Both the position numbers and the translations under genes were made by a program. A DNA stretch of 48,095 nt from an uncultured Bacteroidia bacterium (GTDB lineage Bacteria > Bacteroidota > Bacteroidia > Bacteroidales > UBA932), in assembly GCA_902780175.1 (NCBI GenBank), contig CACZEU010000002.1, forward strand, positions 1-48,095. Direction: 5' to 3'. This document shows, piece by piece, positions 24,320 to 32,672 of this stretch. The notes below the pieces were generated by a model. The model was not told where the DNA came from, ran no database searches, and saw only the letters and a list, made by a program, of their open reading frames with translations. The first letter of the stretch is position 1. The number at the start of each line of letters is the position of its first letter.

Positions 24320-26671
24320 ATGACTGACAAGACCAAACGCACAATAGTAAAATGGTATTGGATACTGCTGGTGACGCCGTTCGCCGCAGTGCTCCTCCTC
24401 CTGCTCCTCGTGGGCCTCTTCGCCAAGCTTCCTTCCTTCGAAGAACTTGAGCACCCCGACAACAAGCTGGCCACCCAGGTCATCGCGCAGGACGGCGAAA
24501 TCCTCACCACCTTCCACATCGAGAACCGCACCTACATCTCCTACGACGAGCTTTCCGAGCACCTGGTGCACGCGGCCGTCGCCACGGAGGATTCCCGCTT
24601 CTACAAGCATTCCGGCATCGACATGAAGGGCCTCGCCCGCGTGGCGGTCAAGACCATCCTCCTCCGCGACTCCAGCCAGGGAGGCGGCAGTACCATCACG
24701 CAGCAGCTCGCCAAGACACTTTATCCCCGCCAGGAGAATCCGGGCAAGCTCACCCTCATCTTCACCAAGCTCAAGGAGTGGATTACCGCAGTGCGCCTCG
24801 AAAGGGACTACACCAAGGACGAGATACTCGCGATGTATCTCAATTCCATCTTCTTCGGCAGCAGCGCATACGGCGTCAAGGCCGCCTCGGAGACCTTCTT
24901 CTCCAAGGAGCCCGCAAACCTGAACATCCAGGAGAGCGCGATGCTCGTGGGCATGGTCAACAAGCCCACCCGCTACAATCCCGTCATCAACCCCGAGAAC
25001 GCCCTCACCCGCCGCAACTTCGTCATCGGCCAGATGGCCAAGGCCGGATACATCACCAAGGCCGAACGCGACTCCATCCGCGAACTCCCCATCATACTCG
25101 ACTACCACGTACTGGACCACAATTCCGGCCACGCCCCCTACTTCCGCGACATGCTCCGCCGCGACATGAACGCAAAGAAGCCCAAGCGCGCCGATTACCA
25201 GTATATGGAAGACTATTCCGCCGATTCTCTCCGCTGGGCGAACGACGCCATCTACGGCTGGCTGGGCAAGAACAAGAAGCCCGACGGATCGTCGTACAAC
25301 CTCGACAAGGACGGCCTCCGCATATATACCACCATCGACTACAAGATGCAGGTGTTTGCCGAGGAAGCGGTGGCCGAGCACCTCGGAGGCTACCTCCAGG
25401 GCGCGTTCAACAAGGAACTCAAGGGCAAGCGCAACAAGCCCTTCGCCAACGACATAGACTCCAGGACGGTCGACCGCCTCATGGCCCAGGCCCGCAAGTG
25501 GAGCGACCGCTACCGCCTGCAGCGCCGCGAGGGCATCCCCGAGGAGACCATCCTCTCCCAGTTCGACAAGCCCGTCAGGATGAGGGTCTTCGCCTGGAAC
25601 AAGAAGGGCTACATCGACACCACGATGACCCCCAACGATTCCATCCGTTACTACAAGTCCTTCCTCCGCTGCGGATTCGTGGCCATCGAGCCCGGCACCG
25701 GCAACGTCAAGGCATTCGTCGGCGGTCCCAACTACCGTTACTTCAAGTACGACAACGTCAGCCAGGCCAAGCGTCAGGTGGGCTCCACAATCAAGCCCTT
25801 CCTCTACACGCTTGCCATGCAGGAGGGCATGACCCCCTGCGACCGCGTCGTCTGCACACCCCAGACCTTCGTCAACTACGATGGCTCCACCTGGACGCCC
25901 CGCAGTACCGACAAGAAGGAGATCATCGGCCAGACCGTCACCCTCAAGTGGGGCCTCGCCAACAGCTCCAACAACATCTCCGCCTTCCTCATGAAGCAGT
26001 TCGGCCCGCAGGCGATGGCCCAGATGATGCACCGTATGGGCATCCACAGCCACGTTGACGAAGTATATTCCCTCTGCGTCGGTCCTGCCGACATCGCGCT
26101 GTATGAGATGGTCGCCGCCTACAACACATTCCCGTCCGGCGGCGTGTATTCATCGCCCCTGTACGTCACCCGCATTGAGGACAACCAGGGCAACGTCATC
26201 ACCGAGCACACCGGCACCAAGCGCGAGGCCATCAGCGCCTCCACCGCCTACCTCATGGCCAACCTCATGCAGGGCGTGGTCAACGGCGGAACCGGCAGCC
26301 GCCTGCGTTACGCATACGGCCTCAAGGGGGAGATCGCCGGCAAGACCGGTACCACCAACGACTGCTCCGACGGCTGGTTCATCGGGTACACCCCCAAGAT
26401 TACCGCCGGCGCCTGGATAGGCGGCGAGGACCGCCAGATCCACTTCAACACCCTGGACGGCTCCCGTATGGCACTGCCCATCTGGGGCATCTGGATGAAG
26501 AAATGCCTCGCGGCGGGCCTGTTCGACGAAAACGATGTCTTCCGCGCCCCCGCCAGCGTCAACTTCAGCCTCGACTGCTCGTCGAGCGGCACCTTCCTCG
26601 GAGGGGACGAGGACGCTGCCGAGGCCCTCGAAAGCCAGAGCAACCAGGAAACCGATTATTATTTCAACTGA
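24320..26671 (+). CDS. Class A penicillin-binding protein (PBP1A-type)
   Basis: A 783-residue bifunctional wall synthase. A membrane anchor (~12-35) is followed by the glycosyltransferase domain with ATEDSRFYKHSGID and GGSTITQQLAK, then an intervening linker domain. The transpeptidase domain has GSTIKPF (SxxK), SSNN (SxN) and KTGTTNDC (KTG). ATG 24320 gives a normal short cytoplasmic tail; the frame remains open far upstream, but that stretch lies inside topA. It is one of three co-oriented genes (PBP, ATP-grasp ligase, prmC) spaced by 1 nt each. Confidence 0.95.
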   Translation: MTDKTKRTIVKWYWILLVTPFAAVLLLLLLVGLFAKLPSFEELEHPDNKLATQVIAQDGEILTTFHIENRTYISYDELSEHLVHAAVATEDSRFYKHSGIDMKGLARVAVKTILLRDSSQGGGSTITQQLAKTLYPRQENPGKLTLIFTKLKEWITAVRLERDYTKDEILAMYLNSIFFGSSAYGVKAASETFFSKEPANLNIQESAMLVGMVNKPTRYNPVINPENALTRRNFVIGQMAKAGYITKAERDSIRELPIILDYHVLDHNSGHAPYFRDMLRRDMNAKKPKRADYQYMEDYSADSLRWANDAIYGWLGKNKKPDGSSYNLDKDGLRIYTTIDYKMQVFAEEAVAEHLGGYLQGAFNKELKGKRNKPFANDIDSRTVDRLMAQARKWSDRYRLQRREGIPEETILSQFDKPVRMRVFAWNKKGYIDTTMTPNDSIRYYKSFLRCGFVAIEPGTGNVKAFVGGPNYRYFKYDNVSQAKRQVGSTIKPFLYTLAMQEGMTPCDRVVCTPQTFVNYDGSTWTPRSTDKKEIIGQTVTLKWGLANSSNNISAFLMKQFGPQAMAQMMHRMGIHSHVDEVYSLCVGPADIALYEMVAAYNTFPSGGVYSSPLYVTRIEDNQGNVITEHTGTKREAISASTAYLMANLMQGVVNGGTGSRLRYAYGLKGEIAGKTGTTNDCSDGWFIGYTPKITAGAWIGGEDRQIHFNTLDGSRMALPIWGIWMKKCLAAGLFDENDVFRAPASVNFSLDCSSSGTFLGGDEDAAEALESQSNQETDYYFN

Positions 26672-26672
26672 T

Positions 26673-27689
26673 ATGGCCAGGTACAACACTATCGCAGTAG
26701 TTTATGGCAGCGACTCTTCAGAATGGGAGGTGTCCTGCCGCAGCGGTGAGTTCGTGGCGTCCGCAATCGACGACACCCAGTACGACGTTTATGAGATTTT
26801 CGCCCGTTTCGGAGTGTGGAAGCTCGTCGCGTTCCGCAAGAAAAACGCAATGCGCGTCACGTTCCCCGAGGAGTCGCGTCCGGTTATAGACAAGAACGAT
26901 TTCTCCGTGAGCGTGCTGGGCGAGAAGATCAGGTTCGACTTCGTCTATATCGTGCAGCACGGTGCACCCGGGGAGACGGGCCAGTTCGAGGGCTACCTCG
27001 AGATGCTCGGCATTCCCTGCAGCACCTGCGATTCGAGCATCTGCTCCATAGTCTTCGACAAATACGCCTGCAAGTGCTACATCCGTGAACTCGGGCTGGC
27101 CAAGTGCGCCCCGGACGTCTATGTCCGCCACGGAATGGACCACGAGGAGACCAAGGCACTGGTGTCGCAGAAACTGCGTTTCCCCGTATTCGTCAAACCC
27201 ACCCAGGGCGGATCCAGTTTCGGCGTCACGAGGGTGGTCAGTCCGGATGATGTGGAAAGCGCCGTGCGCTATGCATTCTCCGAAAATGAGACAGTGCTCA
27301 TCGAGCAGGGCATAGAGGGTCGGGAACTCACCTGCGCAGCTTATTTCGACGGGCAGAAGGTCTCCACGCTGCCCCTCATCGAAATCGTCTCGGAGAACGA
27401 GTATTTCGACTACGACGCCAAGTACAACGGCCACAGCCAGGAGATCTGCCCCGCACCCGTTCCCGACGACATCCGCGACCTCGTCCAGCAGACTACCGCC
27501 AGGATTTATTTCCGCCTCGGCTGCAGGGGAGTCGTCCGCATGGACTACATCCTTGCCGAAGACGGACTCTATTTCCTGGAAATCAATACGATTCCCGGCA
27601 TGACGAGCGCTTCGCTCGTGCCCAAGATGGTGCGCGAGGCCGGCCTGTCGATGACCGAATTCCTCTCCACCATCATAGAGAATTCATAG
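26673..27689 (+). CDS. ddl: D-alanine--D-alanine ligase
   Basis: A 338-residue ATP-grasp ligase. FPVFVKPTQGGSSFGVT is the ATP-binding stretch, E-G-x-E-L-T (IEGRELTCA) and MDYILAEDGLYFLEINTIPGMT the metal- and product-binding end, all as in Ddl. It makes the D-Ala-D-Ala terminus of the peptidoglycan stem peptide. The ATG lies 1 nt after the PBP stop (TGA-T-ATG), which fits a shared wall-synthesis operon. A longer in-frame start would overlap the PBP gene and is not needed. Confidence 0.93.
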   Translation: MARYNTIAVVYGSDSSEWEVSCRSGEFVASAIDDTQYDVYEIFARFGVWKLVAFRKKNAMRVTFPEESRPVIDKNDFSVSVLGEKIRFDFVYIVQHGAPGETGQFEGYLEMLGIPCSTCDSSICSIVFDKYACKCYIRELGLAKCAPDVYVRHGMDHEETKALVSQKLRFPVFVKPTQGGSSFGVTRVVSPDDVESAVRYAFSENETVLIEQGIEGRELTCAAYFDGQKVSTLPLIEIVSENEYFDYDAKYNGHSQEICPAPVPDDIRDLVQQTTARIYFRLGCRGVVRMDYILAEDGLYFLEINTIPGMTSASLVPKMVREAGLSMTEFLSTIIENS

Positions 27690-27690
27690 G

Positions 27691-28572
27691 GTGCTGCTGT
27701 CGCAGTTTATACGGCAGGCAGCCGCTTCGCTCGAGGCTCTGTATCCTCCCCGGGAGGCGCGGAGCCTCGCTGAGCGTCTTGCGGAGGATGTCCAGGGCGT
27801 GTGGCCTTTTGACTGGGTTATGGACCCGGGACTTGAGGCGTCCGCCGCGCTGGAGGAGGGCCTGCAGCGCCTTCTGGCAGGGGAGCCTCTCCAATATGTT
27901 GTCGGCTGGCAGGAGTTTTACGGGAGGCGCTTCCGCGTTGCGCCCGGGGTGCTGATTCCCAGGCCAGAGACCGAAATCCTGGTGCGGGAGGCCTGCGTAA
28001 GGGCTTTGCAGCTTGACGGGCCCCGTGTGCTCGACCTGTGCACCGGCTCCGGCTGCATAGCGTGGAGCATAGCCCTGGAGGTTCCGGGGGCTTCTGTGAC
28101 GGCCGTCGACCTGTCGGACGATGCTCTTGCGGTTGCCCGGGGGCAAAACCCCGCCTTTTTGCACCCCGGGAGCGGTTCTGAGGCCTCTTCGAGTGCAAAA
28201 GAGGGGCTTATTGCACCCCGATTCCTTAAGGCTGACGTGCTCAAGGAGGACATTCCCGGCGGGTCGTTCGATATCATTACCGCCAATCCGCCTTATATCC
28301 GGGAATCTGAAAAGGTCCATATGCACCGCAACGTGCTGGAGCACGAGCCCGCCATGGCCCTGTTCGTCCCCGACGACGATCCTCTGGTGTTCTACCGGGC
28401 TATTGCGCGGCACGCACTGGCCTGCCTTGTCCCCGCCGGATGGGGCATAGTCGAGATAAACGAGGCGCTCGGCAGCGAAACTGCCGCTGTTTTTGCCGCC
28501 GCCGGACTGCAGAATGTTGAAATTCTGCGCGATTTTTTCGGCCGCGAGCGTTTCGTAACCTTCAACCGGTAG
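27691..28572 (+). CDS. prmC: Release factor glutamine methyltransferase PrmC, with inserted segment
   Basis: A 293-residue methyltransferase that modifies the GGQ glutamine of release factors. The N-terminal helical domain is followed by IPRPETEILV, LDLCTGSGCIA (SAM loop, ~115-123) and NPPYI (199-203). The start is GTG, 1 nt after the ddl stop. Between the fourth strand (AVDLSDDALAVAR) and FLKADVL lies a low-complexity stretch (~154-176, rich in Ser, Gly, Ala, Pro). It is encoded by a palindrome-bearing segment at 28150-28220 that relatives are not expected to have. The catalytic core looks intact, so the enzyme is probably functional. Confidence 0.92.
   Translation: MLLSQFIRQAAASLEALYPPREARSLAERLAEDVQGVWPFDWVMDPGLEASAALEEGLQRLLAGEPLQYVVGWQEFYGRRFRVAPGVLIPRPETEILVREACVRALQLDGPRVLDLCTGSGCIAWSIALEVPGASVTAVDLSDDALAVARGQNPAFLHPGSGSEASSSAKEGLIAPRFLKADVLKEDIPGGSFDIITANPPYIRESEKVHMHRNVLEHEPAMALFVPDDDPLVFYRAIARHALACLVPAGWGIVEINEALGSETAAVFAAAGLQNVEILRDFFGRERFVTFNR
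28157..28220. repeat. Palindrome and direct repeat inside prmC
   Basis: TTTTGCAC (28157-28164) and GTGCAAAA (28193-28200) form an 8-bp inverted repeat around a segment containing GAGGCCTC. TTGCACCCCG occurs at 28159-28168 and again at 28211-28220. The two copies are 52 bp apart, so they are read in different frames. Confidence 0.6.
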
Positions 28573-28599
28573 GCCTGGGTGGCCGTTTTTTCACTTAAG

Positions 28600-28621
28600 C
28601 GTTTCTTTTTAAAAGGAAACG
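28600..28621. promoter_or_regulatory. 22-bp near-perfect palindrome before the 28661 gene
   Basis: CGTTTCTTTTT / AAAAGGAAACG pairs at 10 Watson-Crick positions plus one T-G. It lies about 13 bp upstream of the -7-like GACCTTTG (28634-28641), over the place where a -33 box would be. It could be an operator, or part of the weak GGCC-hairpin/T-run terminator of prmC at 28573-28591. Confidence 0.4.
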
Positions 28622-28660
28622 GCTAATTCTTCCGACCTTTGTGGCAAAACTTTATGGACT

Positions 28661-29785
28661 ATGAAACGTTTTGCCTTAATCATCTTTTCCGTGACGCTGT
28701 TTTCCTGCGTCAGCCCCGTAGAACCAGTAGTTGAACCAGCCCGAGACGACGGCGGATTCGAGCTGTCTGCCAGGGGCCTTGCCCGTATGTTCGCCTCTTT
28801 GCCGATGGAGCCGTCCCACCTGAGGGAAGTGTATGACGCCGTAGCCCGTTCTTCCGGGAACGGTTACGACGAGGAATATACTCTCGACAGCCTCGTGATG
28901 CGTCCCGGTGCCGGTATGGGGCCCGGCACCAAGGCCGCCGTGCCGCAGCGCCCCCTGAGGGAACTTGTGAAGGAGTACCTCGCGGAGCATGCCCCCACCC
29001 GCGCCGGAGTCGAGGACATTATGCATCTGCTGGCCGATTCCGGTTATCAGCTCTACTGGCCGTATTCCGAGGACTGGGACGGCGAAACTTACCCCGTCGT
29101 AACCTTCGACCCGGGATTCGGCGCGGAGTCGAATTATGGCTTCGAACTGGCTCCGGGGCCGGAAGGAGCCGTGATCGTCGATACTCTCGACGTGGACGAG
29201 GCCATGGCCCGGCGCCGCCCCGTATGGGTCATCAACTCCAACTCCGACGCTGCCTTCACTCCCCTGGAACTCTTCTCCCGCAAGGAGATTTCCCGGCCCT
29301 CACCGTCTTCCCGCCCCCGAAGACTTATGCTGCGAAGCTTCAGGATGCTCCGCAACTACGACTCCTGGTTCGGCGGAGCCTCGGAATTCTGGGTCCGCTG
29401 CGGATCCGTGGACGGCTTCACCGCCACCACGGACGCCGAACTAAAGCTCTACACCCCGAGCGTAACCGACTTCATGATAGTGGTCAAGCGCCGCAACGTC
29501 GACAAGGAAATCCCCTACCAGGCCATCCTGGTGACCGATTTCACCAATCAGCTGGACAAACTTGCCTTCCTGATAGTCGAGGACGACGGCGGCACCAGGA
29601 CCAACTGGAGATGCCAGGCAAGCGTAAAGATCCAGTCGAAGTCGTACGGCTTCGACATCGACATCCCCTACAACGAGAAGGACGACGTAGTCTGGCGCGG
29701 CCAGATATCCGCCCGCTTCTTCGAGGAACAGGACGTCGTCGTCGGCCGCTTCGGCGACGTCATCTGCTCGTTCGAACTGGATTGA
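28661..29785 (+). CDS. Predicted lipoprotein of unknown function
   Basis: A 374-residue protein with a lipoprotein signal peptide (LFSC, Cys16) followed by a Pro/Glu/Val-rich tether. The middle holds a P-S-S-R-P-R-R basic patch and the C-terminal half looks beta-rich, with the tryptophan pairs of EFWVRCG and TNWRCQ. I do not recognise a domain. It is monocistronic: the promoter region at 28600-28641 precedes it and an AT-rich inverted repeat plus the hicAB promoter follow. ATG 28661 is the first in-frame start and gives the full signal peptide. Confidence 0.7.
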   Translation: MKRFALIIFSVTLFSCVSPVEPVVEPARDDGGFELSARGLARMFASLPMEPSHLREVYDAVARSSGNGYDEEYTLDSLVMRPGAGMGPGTKAAVPQRPLRELVKEYLAEHAPTRAGVEDIMHLLADSGYQLYWPYSEDWDGETYPVVTFDPGFGAESNYGFELAPGPEGAVIVDTLDVDEAMARRRPVWVINSNSDAAFTPLELFSRKEISRPSPSSRPRRLMLRSFRMLRNYDSWFGGASEFWVRCGSVDGFTATTDAELKLYTPSVTDFMIVVKRRNVDKEIPYQAILVTDFTNQLDKLAFLIVEDDGGTRTNWRCQASVKIQSKSYGFDIDIPYNEKDDVVWRGQISARFFEEQDVVVGRFGDVICSFELD

Positions 29786-29805
29786 CAATAGTAAATATTC
29801 TATTG
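29786..29805. promoter_or_regulatory. Inverted repeat just upstream of the hicAB promoter
   Basis: CAATAG - 8 nt - CTATTG begins right after the upstream stop codon and ends 5 bp before the -33 TTTG. It is a candidate HicB operator, since HicB antitoxins with a DNA-binding domain often repress their own operon. It could alternatively act as a weak terminator. Confidence 0.4.
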
Positions 29806-29810
29806 AATCT

Positions 29811-29842
29811 TTTGTGAATTCATAGAAAAATTACTACCTTAG
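29811..29842 (+). promoter_or_regulatory. hicAB promoter
   Basis: TTTG (29811-29814), N20, TACCTTAG (29835-29842). The -7 box is one or two bases off consensus. Leader to ATG 29854 is 11 nt. Confidence 0.55.
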
Positions 29843-29853
29843 CAGGGCCGACA

Positions 29854-30036
29854 ATGAAATTCGATGAGTTTCACCGCCTGGTACGTGCCAATGGCTGGAT
29901 TAAACTGAGGCAGTTGGGAACAAGCCACGTCATATATATGAAAGGCCGCCGAACGTATCCGGTGCCCTCCCATCGGGGAAAAGAAATGGGGCGCGGGCTT
30001 GAAATGAAGATACGAAAAGAAATGGGACTTAAATAA
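29854..30036 (+). CDS. hicA: HicA-family mRNA interferase toxin
   Basis: A 60-residue HicA (YcfA) protein of normal length. The double-stranded-RNA-binding-like fold is marked by a G-W segment, GTSHVIY with the catalytic His, and YPVPSHRGKEM-G-G-L. Family members cleave mRNA and are neutralised by HicB. hicB starts 1 nt after this stop, the usual toxin-first order. Confidence 0.88.
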   Translation: MKFDEFHRLVRANGWIKLRQLGTSHVIYMKGRRTYPVPSHRGKEMGRGLEMKIRKEMGLK

Positions 30037-30037
30037 T

Positions 30038-30445
30038 ATGACTACGATTGATGCTATAGTCGAACGGGCTTCCGACGGGACATTCTGCGTTTACTGTAAG
30101 GACGATATTTTTTCCGGCGCCGGTGCCACTATGGAAGAGGCGGGGAATGATATGATGCGCCAGATGGCTTTCTACAGGGAGACAGCCAAACAGGAAGGGT
30201 TCAAGTATCCCGGATTTCTGGACGGCGAGTACCGGATACGGTATTCAGTTGACGTCACCAGCCTGATGAAGTATTATGTCGGTGCCGGGATATTCTCCCT
30301 GTCCGGGATGGAAAAGGTTACCGGCATCAACCAGAAGCAATTATGGGCCTATATGAACGGCACCAAGCCCCGCAAGACCCAACTGGAACGCATAGAGCGC
30401 GGATTCCGTTCCCTGAGCAACGACCTCAGCATGATGTTCGCATAG
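30038..30445 (+). CDS. hicB: HicB-family antitoxin with C-terminal helix-turn-helix
   Basis: A 135-residue antitoxin. The N-terminal half is a degenerate RNase-H-like HicB domain (DGTFCVYCKDD, GATMEEAGNDM). The C-terminal ~45 residues form a helix-turn-helix (GMEKVTGINQKQLWAYMNG). That DNA-binding end suggests autoregulation at the inverted repeat upstream of the operon. Its stop is 13 bp from the convergent miaA stop; a short hairpin (ATAGC...GCTAT, 30442-30462) spans both stops. Confidence 0.87.
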   Translation: MTTIDAIVERASDGTFCVYCKDDIFSGAGATMEEAGNDMMRQMAFYRETAKQEGFKYPGFLDGEYRIRYSVDVTSLMKYYVGAGIFSLSGMEKVTGINQKQLWAYMNGTKPRKTQLERIERGFRSLSNDLSMMFA

Positions 30446-30458
30446 CGTCGGCGACGGG

Positions 30459-31247
30459 CTATACCTCCGTCCAGTGTATCCGTACCCCGCTGCGTTCCAT
30501 GCCGCGGAACCATGTCATCTGCCGCTTGGCGAACTGATGGATGGCGGTGGCAAGCTGCGTGCGCATCGCGGCATAGTCCAACTGCCCCAGCAGGTATAGC
30601 GTAACGAATTTGTATTCAAGGCCATACCCCAACAGCACCGAAGGCTCGACGCCGCTGTCCAGCAGACCTTTGATTTCATCGACCATACCCTCCTGCAGAC
30701 GTGCGTCCAAACGTGCGTCGATCCTCGCGTTCCGCACCTCCCGCGTGACCAGCGTCCCGATAAAGAACGTCCTCGGAGCCTCCCCGGAAGGCCTCCCCGG
30801 TTCCGACAGAGGTTTGTGTGAGCCGAAATCGTACCCGGACGTTACTGCATTAATATATAATCCCGTGCCCCCACACAATATGGCCACCCGTCCCCGTCGC
30901 CGTATGTCCTCATAGGCCCGGAAGAAATCCTCCTTGAACCGGAATACGTTGTATCCGTCGCCCGGGTCTGCGATGTCGATGAGGTGATATGGCACGTCGC
31001 CGTATTCGGAAAGGTCCTTCCCGGTGCCGATGTCCATTCCCCGGTACACCTGACGGGAGTCGGCGGAAATGATTTCGCCGCCCAGTTCCCGCGCCAGCGC
31101 CACTGCGTAGCGGGTTTTGCCGGACGCGGTAGGCCCCAGCACGCAGACAAGTTCGACGGATCCGTCGGCCAGCGCCCCCAGGAGTCCCTCGACGTCGATT
31201 GTCTCTGCCGGCGGCAGTTCAGCGAGAAGGTTCTTTACTTTCGGCAT
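30459..31247 (-). CDS. miaA: tRNA dimethylallyltransferase, short form
   Basis: A 262-residue MiaA-type enzyme that prenylates A37 of UNN-reading tRNAs. GPTASGKT (38-45) is the P-loop, SADSRQVYRGMDIGTGK holds the catalytic Asp and the substrate loop, GGTGLYI follows, and the C-terminal IHQFAKRQMTWFR is diagnostic. Two oddities are seen. An N-terminal extension of ~30 residues precedes the P-loop strand. The usual ~50-residue insertion between GGTGLYI and the DRxxL region is almost absent, leaving only SGYDFGSHKPLSEPGRP. Compact MiaA forms may be common in this phylum. It overlaps nth by 29 bp and ends the seven-gene operon. Confidence 0.85.
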   Translation of the reverse strand: MPKVKNLLAELPPAETIDVEGLLGALADGSVELVCVLGPTASGKTRYAVALARELGGEIISADSRQVYRGMDIGTGKDLSEYGDVPYHLIDIADPGDGYNVFRFKEDFFRAYEDIRRRGRVAILCGGTGLYINAVTSGYDFGSHKPLSEPGRPSGEAPRTFFIGTLVTREVRNARIDARLDARLQEGMVDEIKGLLDSGVEPSVLLGYGLEYKFVTLYLLGQLDYAAMRTQLATAIHQFAKRQMTWFRGMERSGVRIHWTEV

Positions 31248-31875
31248 GACGGGAATGATATGCGCACAGCCCTGCGAGACCGCATTCGGAGCAATGCGGC
31301 GCGCGGGCGGTGCAGGTGTAACGTCCGTGAAGGATGAGCCAGTGGTGGGCGATGGGCCTGTCCGCCGGCTGGATGTTCTTTTCGAGGTCTTTCTCCACGT
31401 CGAACGGCGTCTTGCCGCGGGAGAGCCCCAGGCGGTGGCTGACGCGGAACACGTGGGTATCGACGGCTATAACCGGCTCGTCGTAAACGATGGACGCCAC
31501 GACGTTCGCCGTCTTGCGGCCCACGCCCGGAAGCATCATCAGTTCTTCCACCGTGCCGGGGACCTTACCGCCGAAATCGGAGCAAAGCTTCTGTCCGAGC
31601 GCCTTGAGGTGGGTGGCCTTGCTGTTGGGGTACGATACGCTACGGATGTGCCCCAGAATGTCTTCCAGCGGCGCATCGCCGAGGGCCTTAGGGTCCGGAT
31701 ACGCCCGGAACAGTTCCGGCGTGACCATATTGACCCGCCTGTCGGTACACTGGGCCGACAGCACCACGGACACTATCAGTTCGTATGGGTTGTTGAAATG
31801 CAGTTCGCTTTCCGCCACCGGTACGTTGGCGCGGAACCACTCCACGATGGCGCCGTAACGTTCTTTCCGTGTCAT
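31219..31875 (-). CDS. nth: Endonuclease III
   Basis: A 218-residue base-excision-repair glycosylase/AP lyase for oxidised pyrimidines. LPGVGRKTANVV is the helix-hairpin-helix with catalytic Lys121, VDTHVFRV carries Asp139, and the C-terminal Cys188-x6-Cys195-x2-Cys198-x5-Cys204 matches the 4Fe-4S loop. It overlaps the upstream TPR gene by 4 bp (ATGA) and miaA by 29 bp. Confidence 0.96.
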   Translation of the reverse strand: MTRKERYGAIVEWFRANVPVAESELHFNNPYELIVSVVLSAQCTDRRVNMVTPELFRAYPDPKALGDAPLEDILGHIRSVSYPNSKATHLKALGQKLCSDFGGKVPGTVEELMMLPGVGRKTANVVASIVYDEPVIAVDTHVFRVSHRLGLSRGKTPFDVEKDLEKNIQPADRPIAHHWLILHGRYTCTARAPHCSECGLAGLCAYHSRHAESKEPSR

Positions 31876-32672
31876 TGCCGATTGTCCTCCAATGCCCGCG
31901 ACAGGAAGTCCCGGACGCGGTCGCCGAAGAGGATTGTGGCGTTGTTGTTATGTGTCTCGACGAGCTGCTGGTTGCGCTCGATGCTTCCCATCAGCGTGTA
32001 GTCCAGCGCGATGGCTCCGCCGAGGATGCCGGTTATCCAGTAGCCGCCCGTCAGGCTTGCCACGATGAGCGCTACGCTGGCCCCGTTGAGGCCGAGCGAA
32101 AGGAGTCCTTCGCCGTATGCCTCGTTGTAGAAATGGCCTGCGGGCGGGAAGAAACTGAGGGCGAGCGCGGCGGCTCCGTTCCGTTCAACGGGACGCTGCC
32201 TGTACAGGGCCAGAAGTTCGTCCAGATGCGGACTGGGGCCGTCCCAGCTGATGCAGCGGGCCGCCATGATCTCGGATTCGTCATACCGTCCGGAGTACGC
32301 AAGCACGAGGGAGTGGAGCATCAGGATGTCCTGGCTGACCGGTTCGACCTCCGGCACAAGCGCCGCCGCCTGTTCGAACTCTCCGCCAAGGTAATACATC
32401 ATCTCCTTGCGGTACAGGGCGTCCGTCAGTTCCTCCGGAGTCAGCGCGAAGAGGCGCAGGCGGTCCAGCGTGGCGGAGGCGTCGGCGTACCGTCCGAGCT
32501 GCATGTAGCAGCCGGCTTTGGCGATCAGGGCCTCGTTGGTGGCCTGTATGTCGGCCCCGTCGAATATGATGCGCTCATACCCGACTGCAAGGGACTCCCA
32601 ATCCTGCGCCCTACTTGAAAACAGAGCGCAGAGGAATATGGATATTGTACAGAACAGCCGTAGTCTGGGCAT
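31872..32672 (-). CDS. Exported TPR/membrane protein, paralogue of the next upstream gene
   Basis: A 266-residue protein: signal peptide (ALFSSRAQ), helical TPR-like repeats over ~25-160, then a C-terminal membrane part starting near FFPPAGHFYNEAYGEGLL. This P-x-G-x-x-Y-x-x-x-x-x-E-G pattern with paired hydrophobic segments also occurs in its upstream neighbour and resembles TM2-type hairpins. The first 62 bp, encoding the whole signal peptide, lie inside the 3' end of the upstream gene in another frame. I do not know the function; the context suggests an envelope role. Confidence 0.7.
   Translation of the reverse strand: MPRLRLFCTISIFLCALFSSRAQDWESLAVGYERIIFDGADIQATNEALIAKAGCYMQLGRYADASATLDRLRLFALTPEELTDALYRKEMMYYLGGEFEQAAALVPEVEPVSQDILMLHSLVLAYSGRYDESEIMAARCISWDGPSPHLDELLALYRQRPVERNGAAALALSFFPPAGHFYNEAYGEGLLSLGLNGASVALIVASLTGGYWITGILGGAIALDYTLMGSIERNQQLVETHNNNATILFGDRVRDFLSRALEDNRQ

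Noticed and set aside
24293..26053. A ~586-codon frame antisense to the class A PBP gene
   Set aside because: Shadow of a clear PBP with all catalytic motifs; low-complexity composition and no start signals.
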